The notes under the pieces were generated by a model, which saw only the letters and a list, made by a program, of their open reading frames with translations, made no database searches and had not been told where the DNA came from. Both the position numbers and the translations under genes were made by a program. DNA of 64,000 nucleotides from Clostridium thermosuccinogenes. GTDB taxonomy: Bacteria; Bacillota; Clostridia; Acetivibrionales; DSM-5807. The stretch spans positions 1,389,665 through 1,453,664 of the forward strand of contig NZ_CP021850.1 of NCBI RefSeq assembly GCF_002896855.1. The letters run 5' to 3'. Positions 28,052-36,685 of the stretch are shown here, one piece after another (the stretch's first letter is position 1; the number at the start of each line of letters is the position of its first letter).

Positions 28052-28609
28052 ATGGAGGACTTGCAAATTATTGAGCTGTATAATGCTCGCATTGAAACCG
28101 CGATCAGTGAAACCGATTCTAAGTATGGTCGGATGCTTCATGGGATTGCGTTGAATATCCTGTCCAATCATTGGGACAGCGAGGAAGTTGTTAATGATAC
28201 TTATGTAAAAGCATGGAATGCCATTCCTCCGGAAAAACCAAAATCTCTTGGTGCATACCTCGGGAGAATCACCCGTAACCTTTCAATTAACCGTTGGCAT
28301 GAGCAAAGAGCCAAAAAGCGGTACAATGGCGCGGAAATGCTGCTTTCCGAGCTTAGTGAATGCGTCCCCGCAACTAAAACCGTAGAAGCTGCGGTCGAAG
28401 TAAAGCAGCTGGCATGGGCAATTGACCGTTGGCTGGGCACATTGTCCACCGACAACCGTGTTCTGTTTCTGCGGCGTTACTGGTTTGGAGATGCTGTAGA
28501 TTTGCTGGCCAAGGAATGTGGAACATCGGCAAATAAGATGGCAGGACGCTTGTATCGTTTGCGGCAGAGTCTGAAAAAGGCCTTGGAAATGGAGGGGATT
28601 TCGATATGA
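28052..28609 (+). CDS. ECF-type RNA polymerase sigma factor
   Basis: 185-residue sigma-70 family protein. Region 2 includes GRMLHGIALNILSNHWDSEEVVNDTYVKAWNAIPP (core-binding and -10 recognition; quoted segments are split by function), and region 4 includes LGTLSTDNRVLFLRRYW and the helix-turn-helix DLLAKECGTSANKMAGRLYRLR. The ATG at 28052 is favoured because the GAAAGGGGG site abuts the ATG at 28046. The stop overlaps the next gene as ATGA. With the membrane protein downstream it forms a sigma/anti-sigma pair. Confidence 0.88.
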   Translation: MEDLQIIELYNARIETAISETDSKYGRMLHGIALNILSNHWDSEEVVNDTYVKAWNAIPPEKPKSLGAYLGRITRNLSINRWHEQRAKKRYNGAEMLLSELSECVPATKTVEAAVEVKQLAWAIDRWLGTLSTDNRVLFLRRYWFGDAVDLLAKECGTSANKMAGRLYRLRQSLKKALEMEGISI

Positions 28610-30120
28610 AAGAAAAGAAAATCTTTGATGCTATAACCGAAGTGCGGGATGAATATATTGAAGAAGCAAGAACAGCGAAGCTAAAAAAGCAGTCCGCAGG
28701 TTGGAGGAAATGGACAGCTATCGCTGCTTGCACAGTCATGGCTGTCAGCATTATAGCTGCACTTATACAGCAAAATTTCCTTCCTTTTGGCGGAAGATCA
28801 GGAAGCGGCGGTGCAGGACACGGAGAGGGCAGTATTTTTATGTCCTATGCGGGACCTGTATTCCCACTGATTTTGAGTGAGGAGGACAGCACAATAACTG
28901 CCCTTCGTAACATTAGCTATGATTTTTCTTTAAAAAGTGAAGATAGCGTTCGTGTCTGGGGGGCAAAGGTAAAGGACAGCTACACCTTAAGCAATTCTTC
29001 CCCTGAGGAAAAAAAGGTAAAAGTTATTTACCCTTTTGCCGGAAGCTTTAATGAACTACAGCAGCTGATGCCTGTCATTACCGTAAATGGACGGGAAATT
29101 CCATGCACACTATATGCAGGAGGCTATTCCGGAGGATTTACCGGTGTGTATGGCGCAAACGATCCGGATGGAAGCTCCAATTTGCTATTGCTAAACAGCT
29201 GGGAGGGATATAAAGCGCTTTTGGAGGATGGCAGTTACCAGAGGGACGCTTTCAAACCATATCCCGTGCTATCCCAGAAAGTTATTGTGTACAGCTTTTC
29301 AGATTTTAAGGCACCTGAAGAGTATGAAGCGGCAACACAAGCCATATCCTTTAATATTGACCCTGATAAGACCACCATTTTGCAATATGGTTTTGAAGGT
29401 AGTGCTATTGGTGAAGACGGATTCAGGCAGTTTGACTACTTTGTACCAAAGAATGAAGCTTCGAGAAAAAGTACAAAAATGCTCATTGTAATTGGAGACG
29501 ACATAGGCGATTATACTTTGCAGGGATACAAAACCGGTGCCTGTGAAAAAGGCAATGAGCTGGATGGTGTATCGGCGACAATCACACGAACAGAGCGTGT
29601 TCTTTCTGATGTTTTAGTAGAGCTCATTGATGATTTCTATGAACAATATGATGATAAAAGCTTTCTTATGGTACCCAAGGATATGTTCCTCGGCGCTGTT
29701 TCAGAATTTTTACTTCAATACGGAGTGCTTTCTGAGTCGGTTCGTGACCGATACAAGTATGGAATGCTGGAGGTTATAATTTCAGAAACTAGAACTCTTC
29801 AACGCGTATTCTATCTGGAGTTTGAGGTGACGATACCTGCCGGTGGCAGTATTTCTGTCGTAGCAGATATGTATAAGAAACCAAGCTACGATTTTGCCTG
29901 TTCCGGGTCTGAAAACATCGGCATACAGGGTTACGATATGGTGACCCGGTTGGGAAGCAACTTGCATTTTAACGCTCTGACTGCGGAGTTAACCTCCACA
30001 GAAAATATCGAAATTGTCCGTCAGAATTTCGGTTTCAACTTATCTCAAGGGATCACCAAGGTGGAGCTTGATCTTATGAAAGAGCATTACTACTTAGAGA
30101 TAAGACCGGTGGAAAAGTAA
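28606..30120 (+). CDS. Membrane-anchored protein, probable anti-sigma factor of the ECF unit
   Basis: 504-residue protein with a short cytoplasmic N-terminus (about 34 residues, KIFDAITEVRDEYIEEA), one membrane helix (about 35-54, WTAIAACTVMAVSIIAALI) and a large extracytoplasmic part of beta-rich character. The topology, the 4 bp ATGA overlap with the sigma gene and the size of the cytoplasmic tail fit an anti-sigma factor that senses an envelope signal. No HxxxCxxC zinc anti-sigma motif is seen. The extracellular domain is not recognised as a characterised family; it appears in Clostridia next to sigma factors. The function is inferred from context. Confidence 0.65.
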   Translation: MKEKKIFDAITEVRDEYIEEARTAKLKKQSAGWRKWTAIAACTVMAVSIIAALIQQNFLPFGGRSGSGGAGHGEGSIFMSYAGPVFPLILSEEDSTITALRNISYDFSLKSEDSVRVWGAKVKDSYTLSNSSPEEKKVKVIYPFAGSFNELQQLMPVITVNGREIPCTLYAGGYSGGFTGVYGANDPDGSSNLLLLNSWEGYKALLEDGSYQRDAFKPYPVLSQKVIVYSFSDFKAPEEYEAATQAISFNIDPDKTTILQYGFEGSAIGEDGFRQFDYFVPKNEASRKSTKMLIVIGDDIGDYTLQGYKTGACEKGNELDGVSATITRTERVLSDVLVELIDDFYEQYDDKSFLMVPKDMFLGAVSEFLLQYGVLSESVRDRYKYGMLEVIISETRTLQRVFYLEFEVTIPAGGSISVVADMYKKPSYDFACSGSENIGIQGYDMVTRLGSNLHFNALTAELTSTENIEIVRQNFGFNLSQGITKVELDLMKEHYYLEIRPVEK

Positions 30121-30348
30121 AATACAAAAATATGTAATACGATCGTATGTAAAGAGCATAGATTGCAGATTTATGCAAGAAATGTTTGATAAGAGTATCA
30201 AGTAAGAAGATATAATTGGAATATGATGAGGAGCATTTCTTTCGGTAAAAATACTGCAACGAAATATTTTGAAAAGATTGATACTTTATTTTTGTTTTAT
30301 TATATTTAATAAATGTGTCTAATAAATATGTCAAGCCTCTTGATGTGA

Positions 30349-30366
30349 GTTATCATATATGATAAC
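30349..30366. promoter_or_regulatory. Palindromic operator of the toxin-antitoxin operon
   Basis: GTTATCATATATGATAAC is a perfect 18 bp palindrome located 42 bases before the toxin start, between a TTGATG -35-like sequence (30340-30345) and a TAACAT -10-like sequence (30363-30368). HigA-type antitoxins bind such sites to repress their own operon. Confidence 0.65.
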
Positions 30367-30408
30367 ATATTTATATAGCATGATATACACTAATATTGGA
30401 GGTGTATC

Positions 30409-30774
30409 ATGAAGTGGCAAGTGGAATACTACAAAAAGAAAGATGGAAGTATACCTGTCCTTGATTATTTGCTTTCATTAGATACTAAAATGCGAGCAAA
30501 AGTCTTTAGTGAAATAGAACTGCTTGAAAAACATGGACCTAAGTTGAGAGAGCCTTACGTAAAGGCTATAAAAGGTGAACAGTACAAAGGGCTTTTTGAA
30601 CTGAGAGTAAAATTTGCGTCAAATATTAGCCGAATATTCTATTTTACATACCGGCAAAATACCTTTGTACTACTCCATGGATTTACGAAAAAAACTGAAA
30701 AAACACCACAAAGGGAGCTTGACCGGGCACTGCGTTATAAAGAAGATTATGAAAGAAGGTGTGATGATGAGTAA
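30409..30774 (+). CDS. HigB/RelE-type toxin (Gp49-like, ribosome-dependent mRNA interferase family)
   Basis: 121-residue protein of the phage-derived Gp49-like/HigB group. Features are the N-terminal VEYYKKKDGSIPVLDYL, the KLREPYVKAIKGEQYKGLFELRV strand region, SRIFYFT and LLHGFTKKTEKTP, the last being a strong family marker. Such toxins cleave mRNA on the ribosome. ATG follows GGAGGTG by four bases. Toxin-first order, as in higBA, with an 8 bp overlap with the antitoxin. A palindromic operator precedes it. Confidence 0.88.
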   Translation: MKWQVEYYKKKDGSIPVLDYLLSLDTKMRAKVFSEIELLEKHGPKLREPYVKAIKGEQYKGLFELRVKFASNISRIFYFTYRQNTFVLLHGFTKKTEKTPQRELDRALRYKEDYERRCDDE

Positions 30775-31051
30775 AGCTGGAATAAAGTTTTCAGAAGTAA
30801 AAGAACTTTTAATGAAAGATGAAGAATTCAAAACAGAATACGAGAAACTAAAGCCGCGCTATGATATAATTTCTCAAATCATTGAGGCGCGAACAAGCCA
30901 AAACATTACCCAGGAAGAATTAGCACTTCGGGTTGGTACTCAGAAGTCCAATATCAGCCGCCTAGAAAGTGGAACGTATAATCCTTCTCTTGACTTTCTA
31001 ATTAAGGTTGCTCGATGTCTTGGGAAAGAGATACAGGTAATTTTGAAGTAA
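30767..31051 (+). CDS. HigA-type antitoxin, XRE family
   Basis: 94-residue helix-turn-helix protein. The HTH_3 domain covers about 34-90 (NITQEELALRVGTQKSNISR, LESGTYNPSLDFLIKVARCLG). The N-terminal part (FSEVKELLMKDEEFKTEYEKLKPRYDI) is typical of antitoxins encoded after Gp49-like toxins. Two adjacent ATG codons (30764, 30767) are possible starts after AGAAGG. It overlaps the toxin gene by 8 bp and should neutralise it and repress the operon through the palindrome at 30349. Confidence 0.88.
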   Translation: MSKAGIKFSEVKELLMKDEEFKTEYEKLKPRYDIISQIIEARTSQNITQEELALRVGTQKSNISRLESGTYNPSLDFLIKVARCLGKEIQVILK

Positions 31052-31070
31052 AGATATTGAGATCGTATAA

Positions 31071-31096
31071 GGCACTGAGAAATCAGTGTCTTTTTT
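31071..31096 (+). terminator. Rho-independent terminator after the toxin-antitoxin operon
   Basis: Stem GGCACTGA/TCAGTGTC (one G-U pair) with a GAAA tetraloop and six T. Confidence 0.85.
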
Positions 31097-31234
31097 GATA
31101 TGTGTAATTTTTCACATGATGGTCATTTTTATTGTAAGTTTTTTCAAATTGTAATACAATTTCATATAAGTTCAGCAAAGCAAGTCAAGTAATTATTATT
31201 TATTCCTGTTACTCTATATACAGGAGGAGAAATC

Positions 31235-32155
31235 ATGGATAGTTGGGAAAAGATAAATGCTGTTCAGCGCATGCAGGATTATATTGATGAGCATATTACG
31301 GATCCGATATCTCTTCATATGCTTGCAAAAGCTGCAGGATACTCACCCTGGCATTCCGCGAGAATTTTCAAGGAATTGACAGGTAAGACGCCCTTTGCGT
31401 ACATTCGGGAACTTCGGCTGTCAAGAGCTGCTATCAAGTTAAGGGACGACAATGTGAAAATAATTGATGTAGCGCTTGACTTCGTCTTTGATTCCCACGA
31501 AGGCTTTACAAGAGCCTTCTCCAAGCAATTTGGCATGACGCCGCAAGATTATTGCAAAAATAAGCCGCCGTTGAAGCTTTTTATGCCAAGGCGTATCTGT
31601 GATTACTACCTCATGTTGCAAAAAGGAGTGAATAAAATGACAAAGAACAACAACACAAACACTGTTTTCGTTCAAGTTATTGAGCGCCCTGCAAGAAAAT
31701 TGATTTTAAAACGTGGTGTAAAAGCAACCCATTACTTTGAATACTGTGAAGAAGTAGGATGTGATGTTTGGAGCATGCTTTGCAGCATTAAAGAGGCTAT
31801 TTATGAGCCTATCGGCATGTGGCTGCCTGAAAATTTAAGAAAGCCTGGAACATCCATATATGCCCAGGGTGTAGAAGTGCCGGAGGATTACTCAGGTGAG
31901 GTTCCGGAAGGATTTGAAATAATTGACCTTCCACCATGCAAAATGATGGTTTTCCAAGGACAGCCCTATGAGGATGATAAATTCCAGGAGGCGATAGGCG
32001 ACTTGTGGGAAGCTATGAAGAATTATAATCCTGAGATTTATGGATTCAGATGGGCAGATGAAGATGGCCCCCGGTTCCAGCTTGCACCTATGGGATATAG
32101 AGGCTACATTGAAGCAAGGCCGGTAAGGCAGCTTAATACAAAATCTGGAACATAA
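31235..32155 (+). CDS. AraC family regulator with GyrI-like effector-binding domain
   Basis: 306-residue regulator. The N-terminal AraC/XylS DNA-binding domain (about 10-108) has both helix-turn-helix motifs: SLHMLAKAAGYSPWHSARIF and IDVALDFVFDSHEGFTRAFS, ending FGMTPQDYCK. The C-terminal part (about 140-300) resembles GyrI/AraE effector-binding domains that accept hydrophobic or cationic small molecules. This N-HTH, C-effector order is like Rob/SoxS-type multidrug or stress regulators. ATG follows AGGAGG. Its target is unknown; the next gene has its own promoter and leader. Confidence 0.88.
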   Translation: MDSWEKINAVQRMQDYIDEHITDPISLHMLAKAAGYSPWHSARIFKELTGKTPFAYIRELRLSRAAIKLRDDNVKIIDVALDFVFDSHEGFTRAFSKQFGMTPQDYCKNKPPLKLFMPRRICDYYLMLQKGVNKMTKNNNTNTVFVQVIERPARKLILKRGVKATHYFEYCEEVGCDVWSMLCSIKEAIYEPIGMWLPENLRKPGTSIYAQGVEVPEDYSGEVPEGFEIIDLPPCKMMVFQGQPYEDDKFQEAIGDLWEAMKNYNPEIYGFRWADEDGPRFQLAPMGYRGYIEARPVRQLNTKSGT

Positions 32156-32158
32156 ATG

Positions 32159-32187
32159 TTGACTTCCTGAGTATAATATAATATCAT
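32159..32187 (+). promoter_or_regulatory. Promoter of the valS T-box leader
   Basis: TTGACT (32159-32164), a 17-base spacer and TATCAT (32182-32187), in an AT-rich region that also contains two overlapping TATAAT hexamers. It immediately follows the upstream stop codon and precedes the T-box leader. Confidence 0.6.
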
Positions 32188-32193
32188 ATAAAA

Positions 32194-32505
32194 AAACAAG
32201 CGAACACAAGCAAAATGGCGTTGATAAGGAGGAGTACATGCTCTCCTGAAGCAGAGAGAGAAGATGGGTGGTGAAAATCTTCGTGACGGAAGCATGGAAG
32301 TAGCCTTTGAGCTGTGAACCGAAAGGATATTGTCCCAGTAGGCTTCAACGGAAGTTTCCACCGTTAAAAGGAAAGCAATATCGGATGGTTATTAACATCA
32401 TCCCGTATTGGCAGAGTGCAGATAGTCATATCTGAATTTAGGTGGTACCACGGACGCATATGGTTCGCCCTAAGCAATTACAAAAAAGCTTAAGGCGAAC
32501 CTTTT
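32194..32505 (+). promoter_or_regulatory. T-box leader (valine specifier) with intrinsic terminator
   Basis: tRNA-sensing leader that lets transcription proceed into valS when uncharged tRNA-Val binds. The T-box sequence AGGTGGTACCACGG is at 32440-32453; its UGGU would pair with an ACCA tRNA end, matching the A73 discriminator of tRNA-Val. Stem I contains AGAGAGAAG and a distal hairpin AAGAT/ATCTT; the specifier loop reads GGAAGTAGCC, giving GUA (Val) at 32300-32302. The terminator GGTTCGCCCTAAGC/GCTTAAGGCGAACC (32462 to about 32502, one mismatch) precedes a T-rich run. Confidence 0.92.
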
Positions 32506-32539
32506 GTTTTGTGTTCGTAAAATTCAAGGAGGTATTACC

Positions 32540-34906
32540 ATGCAGAAAAAATATGACTTCAGGCTAGTAGAAAAAGAGATGCAGAATTTTTGGAAAGAAA
32601 ACTCCATTTATAGCTTTGACCCGGAGAGTCATAGCGAAATCTATTCTATTGACACGCCGCCGCCGACTGTTAGTGGCAGCCTGCACATCGGGCACATTTT
32701 TTCCTATACGCAGGCGGAAATGATCGCTCGTTTCAAGCGCATGCAGGGTTATAATGTTTTTTATCCCTTTGGCTTTGACGACAACGGTTTGCCAACCGAA
32801 AGACTTGTGGAAAAGGAAGAGGGTATTATTGCCAAGGACTTTCAAAGGAATGAGTTTATTAAAAAATGCATCGCAACTACTGCGAAATATGAAAAGGAAT
32901 TTAAAGATTTATGGCAGTCTCTGGGCTTCTCGGTTGACTGGTCTCTTCAATATGAAACCATCAACCCAATGGTTCAACGAATATCGCAAAAATCCTTCAT
33001 CAAACTTTTACAGGATGGGAAGGCATATATGATGGAGTCGCCGGTTTTGTGGTGCACCGAATGCCAGACTTCAATAGCTCAGGCTGACTTAGAATCCATT
33101 GAAAAGGAAACAACTTTTAATTATGTTAAGTTTAAGACCAGCGGAGAAGATTTAGTGGTTGCCACAACGAGGCCTGAGCTGCTTTATGGCTGCGTTTGCC
33201 TTTTTGTAAATCCGGAGGATGATAGATTTGGGCAATATATCGGCAAAAGCGCCACTGTTCCTTTGTACAACTATGAAATCCCCATATTGGCAGACAGCAA
33301 AGTTGATATCAGTAAAGGAACAGGTGTGGTTATGTGTGCAACCTTTGGTGACAGCACCGATGCAGAATGGTATAAGTCACATAAGCTGCCGTACAGAAAA
33401 GTCATTCTGCCTGACGGCACAATAGATAAAAGTGTTCCTCTGATCGGAGGATTGGAGGTCAAGCGAGCCAGAAAAGAGATCATCAGACTGCTTGAGGAAA
33501 ATGGACTTTTAGCAGAGACAAAAAGCATAACGCATACTGTTTCCGTACATGAGCGTTGCGGTAAGGAAATAGAGATTATACCCTCAAAACAATGGTATAT
33601 TGATATTCTTACCAATAAAGAGCTGTTTTTAAAAGCAGCCGATGAAATCAATTGGTATCCGAAAAGCATGAAAAGCAGGTATATATCATGGGTAGAAAAT
33701 CTCAAATGGGATTGGTGCATATCCCGTCAGCGTTATTTTGGTGTTCCTTTTCCGATATGGTACTGCAAGAGCTGTGGAAAGGTAATAATCGCAAGGGAGG
33801 ATATGTTACCTGTAAATCCCCTTGAGACAAAACCAGATGGGCCTTGTTCCTGTGGGTGTGATGAGTTTTTGCCTGAAAGCTCGGTATTGGATACATGGGC
33901 TACATCGTCCATCACTCCGCAAATAAATGCGAAGTGGGGAGAAGAAAAGGATATTTCAGACAGGCTTTTGCCGATGAGTTTGAGAACACAAGCTCATGAG
34001 ATCATACGCACATGGGCATTTTATACTATTGTTAAAAGCCTGTATCATACAGGCCAAATTCCCTGGAAGGATATAATGGTTTGCGGTTTTGTTCTCGCTA
34101 AAAAGGGAGAAAAGATCAGCAAATCAAAAGGTAATTCCGAGTTATCGCCCAAGGAGCTTATAGAAAATCATTCTGCCGATGTTATAAGGTATTGGGCTGC
34201 CAATTCCAAGCTCGGGACGGATACATTTTTCTCTGTTGATGACTTGAGGATAGCCAAAAGGTTTATAACAAAGCTATGGAATGCGTCCAGGTTCGCGCTG
34301 TCTCATTTGCAGGATATCGACATCAATGCAGATATCGAGCTGATGCCCGTGGACCGATGGATAATCGAGCGCTGCAAACAGACCATCGTTGAAGCCCGAA
34401 GCTTGCTAGAGCAATACGAAATCGGATCAGCGCGCCATAAAATTGACGAATTTTTCTGGAAGGATTTATGCGACTATTATCTTGAAATTGTTAAGGAACG
34501 CCTGTATCAGCCTGAGAAACGCGGGGTCAGGGAGCGGCAATCAGCCCAACATGCCTTGTATTATTGCATGCTTAATGTGTTGAAGCTGTATGCTATTTAC
34601 GTACCGCACATCACCGAATACATTTACCAGAGCTTTTTCAGGCAATATGAGAAAAGCATTTCCTTGCACAGGCTGTGTTGGGAAACTGAAGAGATTGCTG
34701 ACCATGAAATACTCGTTTTCGGAGAAAAGCTAAAGGGCATTGTTTCGGAAACAAGAAAATACAAGACCGAGAACGCTTTGCCAATGAATGCGGAAATGGA
34801 AAAGATTGTTATTGCCACCGATGAAAAATTGATGGAATTATTTCAGCAAACAATAGATGATATAAAAGCTTGCTGCCATGCAAAGATAGTAGAAATTAGC
34901 TCATAG
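32540..34906 (+). CDS. valS: Valyl-tRNA synthetase, short archaeal-like type
   Basis: Class Ia synthetase charging tRNA-Val (788 aa). The HIGH motif (SGSLHIGHIFSY, near residue 49), the downstream DDNGLPTERLVEKEEG motif and the KMSKS-type loop KISKSKGNS (near residue 525) are present, with the CP1 editing domain between them (TTRPELLYGCV) and a CxxC pair near residue 410. It is about 90 residues shorter than standard bacterial ValRS because the C-terminal coiled coil is absent, and the DDNGLPTE form recalls the archaeal/Rickettsia-type enzymes. It may be a second, acquired ValRS. ATG follows AAGGAGG. The valine T-box leader supports the amino acid assignment. Confidence 0.9.
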   Translation: MQKKYDFRLVEKEMQNFWKENSIYSFDPESHSEIYSIDTPPPTVSGSLHIGHIFSYTQAEMIARFKRMQGYNVFYPFGFDDNGLPTERLVEKEEGIIAKDFQRNEFIKKCIATTAKYEKEFKDLWQSLGFSVDWSLQYETINPMVQRISQKSFIKLLQDGKAYMMESPVLWCTECQTSIAQADLESIEKETTFNYVKFKTSGEDLVVATTRPELLYGCVCLFVNPEDDRFGQYIGKSATVPLYNYEIPILADSKVDISKGTGVVMCATFGDSTDAEWYKSHKLPYRKVILPDGTIDKSVPLIGGLEVKRARKEIIRLLEENGLLAETKSITHTVSVHERCGKEIEIIPSKQWYIDILTNKELFLKAADEINWYPKSMKSRYISWVENLKWDWCISRQRYFGVPFPIWYCKSCGKVIIAREDMLPVNPLETKPDGPCSCGCDEFLPESSVLDTWATSSITPQINAKWGEEKDISDRLLPMSLRTQAHEIIRTWAFYTIVKSLYHTGQIPWKDIMVCGFVLAKKGEKISKSKGNSELSPKELIENHSADVIRYWAANSKLGTDTFFSVDDLRIAKRFITKLWNASRFALSHLQDIDINADIELMPVDRWIIERCKQTIVEARSLLEQYEIGSARHKIDEFFWKDLCDYYLEIVKERLYQPEKRGVRERQSAQHALYYCMLNVLKLYAIYVPHITEYIYQSFFRQYEKSISLHRLCWETEEIADHEILVFGEKLKGIVSETRKYKTENALPMNAEMEKIVIATDEKLMELFQQTIDDIKACCHAKIVEISS

Positions 34907-35223
34907 TGGCTGAGCTACAATCAGTCAACCAATATATGGTCGCTCCATGTAATCAAAACTTTCTGATGCGTAAAGATGAGTTGGTGAGCATTGCTTTCAT
35001 GCAACTAATAATGCTGCTTCTGTTTACCAATAGGAAGGCTGCTGTAGGTACCCCATCGGGATTAAAGGAACTATAGTTGAGCCTGAGAATACCTTTATCA
35101 TACATGTGAGATAAAGGTATTCTCGTAAAAGACCACTGGAAAAGTGCACAGCAGTCAACTCCTTTTTCAACTGTCCACTGAGGAAACAGCATGGTTCTTT
35201 TGGAAATTGATTACTTGAACCTT
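34907..35223. other. Gap between convergent valS and antiporter genes, with perfect hairpin
   Basis: GAGAATACCTTTATC (35085-35099) and GATAAAGGTATTCTC (35110-35124) form a perfect 15 bp stem with a ten-base loop. Neither strand has a T run after it. It probably serves as a bidirectional transcription barrier between the converging genes. A 79-codon minus-strand frame here lacks any support as a gene. Confidence 0.55.
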
Positions 35224-36408
35224 CTACTCATCACTCCTTGAAAGCAACCTTTTGTATGTTGAATCAATAAAGGCCGCGCCAAGGGGGGCAGTAATTAGAA
35301 TGGACAACACTGCTACAGTTAAAACAATATCGCCGCAGGCAAGTCCCATAGACAGTGGCAGACCTCCGATTGCTGCCTGTACTGTGGCCTTTGGCACATA
35401 AGCAAAGGCGGAGAAAATCCGCTCTTTCTTATTAAGCTTGGTTTTAGTGAAGCATACAAAAACGCCAAGCATGCGAAAAACTAAGACACATAATATGAGG
35501 ATAATCGCCATGGGTCCTGCTTTTATGGCATAGTTTATATTTACAGTAGCTCCTACAAGGACAAACAATAAAACTTCTGCACCAACCCACAGCTTAGAAA
35601 ACTTGCTGGATAAACGTTTTGAAAGCTCATATTTTCTTTGCTGCAGAGTAGCCCCCAGCGCCATTACTGCGAGAAGCCCAGAGAATCCAATTATTCCAGT
35701 AAAACTGTGCTCCAAAGTAACGAGGAGAAAGGAGATTGATAGTACGATGATTACCTTGCTGCTATCTCTAACATGTGCCTTTGAAAAGAAGGCGGACAGC
35801 AAAAGACCTATTGCAATGCCTCCCATGAGTCCAAAAGCAATGGAGGTGGGTATGGTCATAAAGCTCAAAGGTGTGATGGTACCACCTTGGGCTAATCCAG
35901 TAAATGCAGTAAATAGAATAATTACAAATACATCATCAACGGAAGCTCCTGCCATGATTATTTGAGGAATGCTCTTTTCTCTGCCATATCCGCCTTCTAT
36001 AAGCTTAATCATTCTTGGAACGATAACCGCAGGGGAAACCGCTGCTACAACTGTTCCCATGATGGCGGCATCTAAAAGCGATATGCCAAGAAGCATCGGA
36101 GCGAATATCAGCATCCCTATAATTTCAAAGCATGCAGGCACAAAGCACATTAATATGGCCGGACGTCCGACTTTCTTCAAGTCTTTGATATCCAAATTCA
36201 GTCCTGCCCGTGTAAGGATGATTATTAAAGCAATCTGCCTCAGCTCGGTAGATATGTTTAGGATGGCAGGATCTAATATATTAAGTGCGTATGGACCAAG
36301 AACAATGCCTGTGACAAGCATTCCAAGCAAACTCGGCATCTTTAGTTTCTCAAGTACTTTTCCCAGCGCCATTCCACAAAGGAATATAAATGCAAGTGAT
36401 AAAAGCAT
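35224..36408 (-). CDS. CPA-type monovalent cation:proton antiporter
   Basis: 394-residue integral membrane protein with about 11-12 hydrophobic segments, related to the Na+/H+ exchanger (CPA1/CPA2, PF00999) group. Family features include PSLLGMLVTGIVLGPYAL near the N-terminus, LTRAGLNLDIKDL, VAAVSPAVIVPRMIKL and the acidic pair ASVDDVFVIILF in the region expected to bind cation. It lacks a C-terminal TrkA regulatory domain. The start used is the ATG ending at 36408 after GGAGAG; an in-frame ATG at 36432 overlaps that region. A dyad CTGATGA/TCATCAG lies just upstream (36443-36481). It would exchange Na+ or K+ for protons. Confidence 0.88.
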   Translation of the reverse strand: MLLSLAFIFLCGMALGKVLEKLKMPSLLGMLVTGIVLGPYALNILDPAILNISTELRQIALIIILTRAGLNLDIKDLKKVGRPAILMCFVPACFEIIGMLIFAPMLLGISLLDAAIMGTVVAAVSPAVIVPRMIKLIEGGYGREKSIPQIIMAGASVDDVFVIILFTAFTGLAQGGTITPLSFMTIPTSIAFGLMGGIAIGLLLSAFFSKAHVRDSSKVIIVLSISFLLVTLEHSFTGIIGFSGLLAVMALGATLQQRKYELSKRLSSKFSKLWVGAEVLLFVLVGATVNINYAIKAGPMAIILILCVLVFRMLGVFVCFTKTKLNKKERIFSAFAYVPKATVQAAIGGLPLSMGLACGDIVLTVAVLSILITAPLGAAFIDSTYKRLLSRSDE

Positions 36409-36685
36409 AGTTTTCTCTCCAATCTTTTGCAAAAATAAAAAACTGATGAGCCTGCGATTGTAAAATCACAGAAGTCATCAGCTTATAAGCGGTTTAGGGA
36501 TTTACCCATGGGAGAACTTCATTCCCTGTAAAACATAAAAACATTGTAACATATTTTCGTAGTTTTGCAATAAGGTTGAGATAATATATACAGAAAATTG
36601 CTCTTTAAATTCAATCCTAAAATCACTAATGATGGAACCAATTGTAAGATTCATCGTCTGATGATATAAAGGAGTTGATTTTGGT

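Noticed and set aside
34953-35192. 79-codon minus-strand frame between valS and the antiporter
   Set aside because: No ribosome binding site or family; crosses the perfect hairpin.
35969-36463. 164-codon plus-strand open frame opposite the antiporter
   Set aside because: Complement of a membrane protein gene; hydrophobicity pattern of the minus-strand product and its ribosome binding site are far better.
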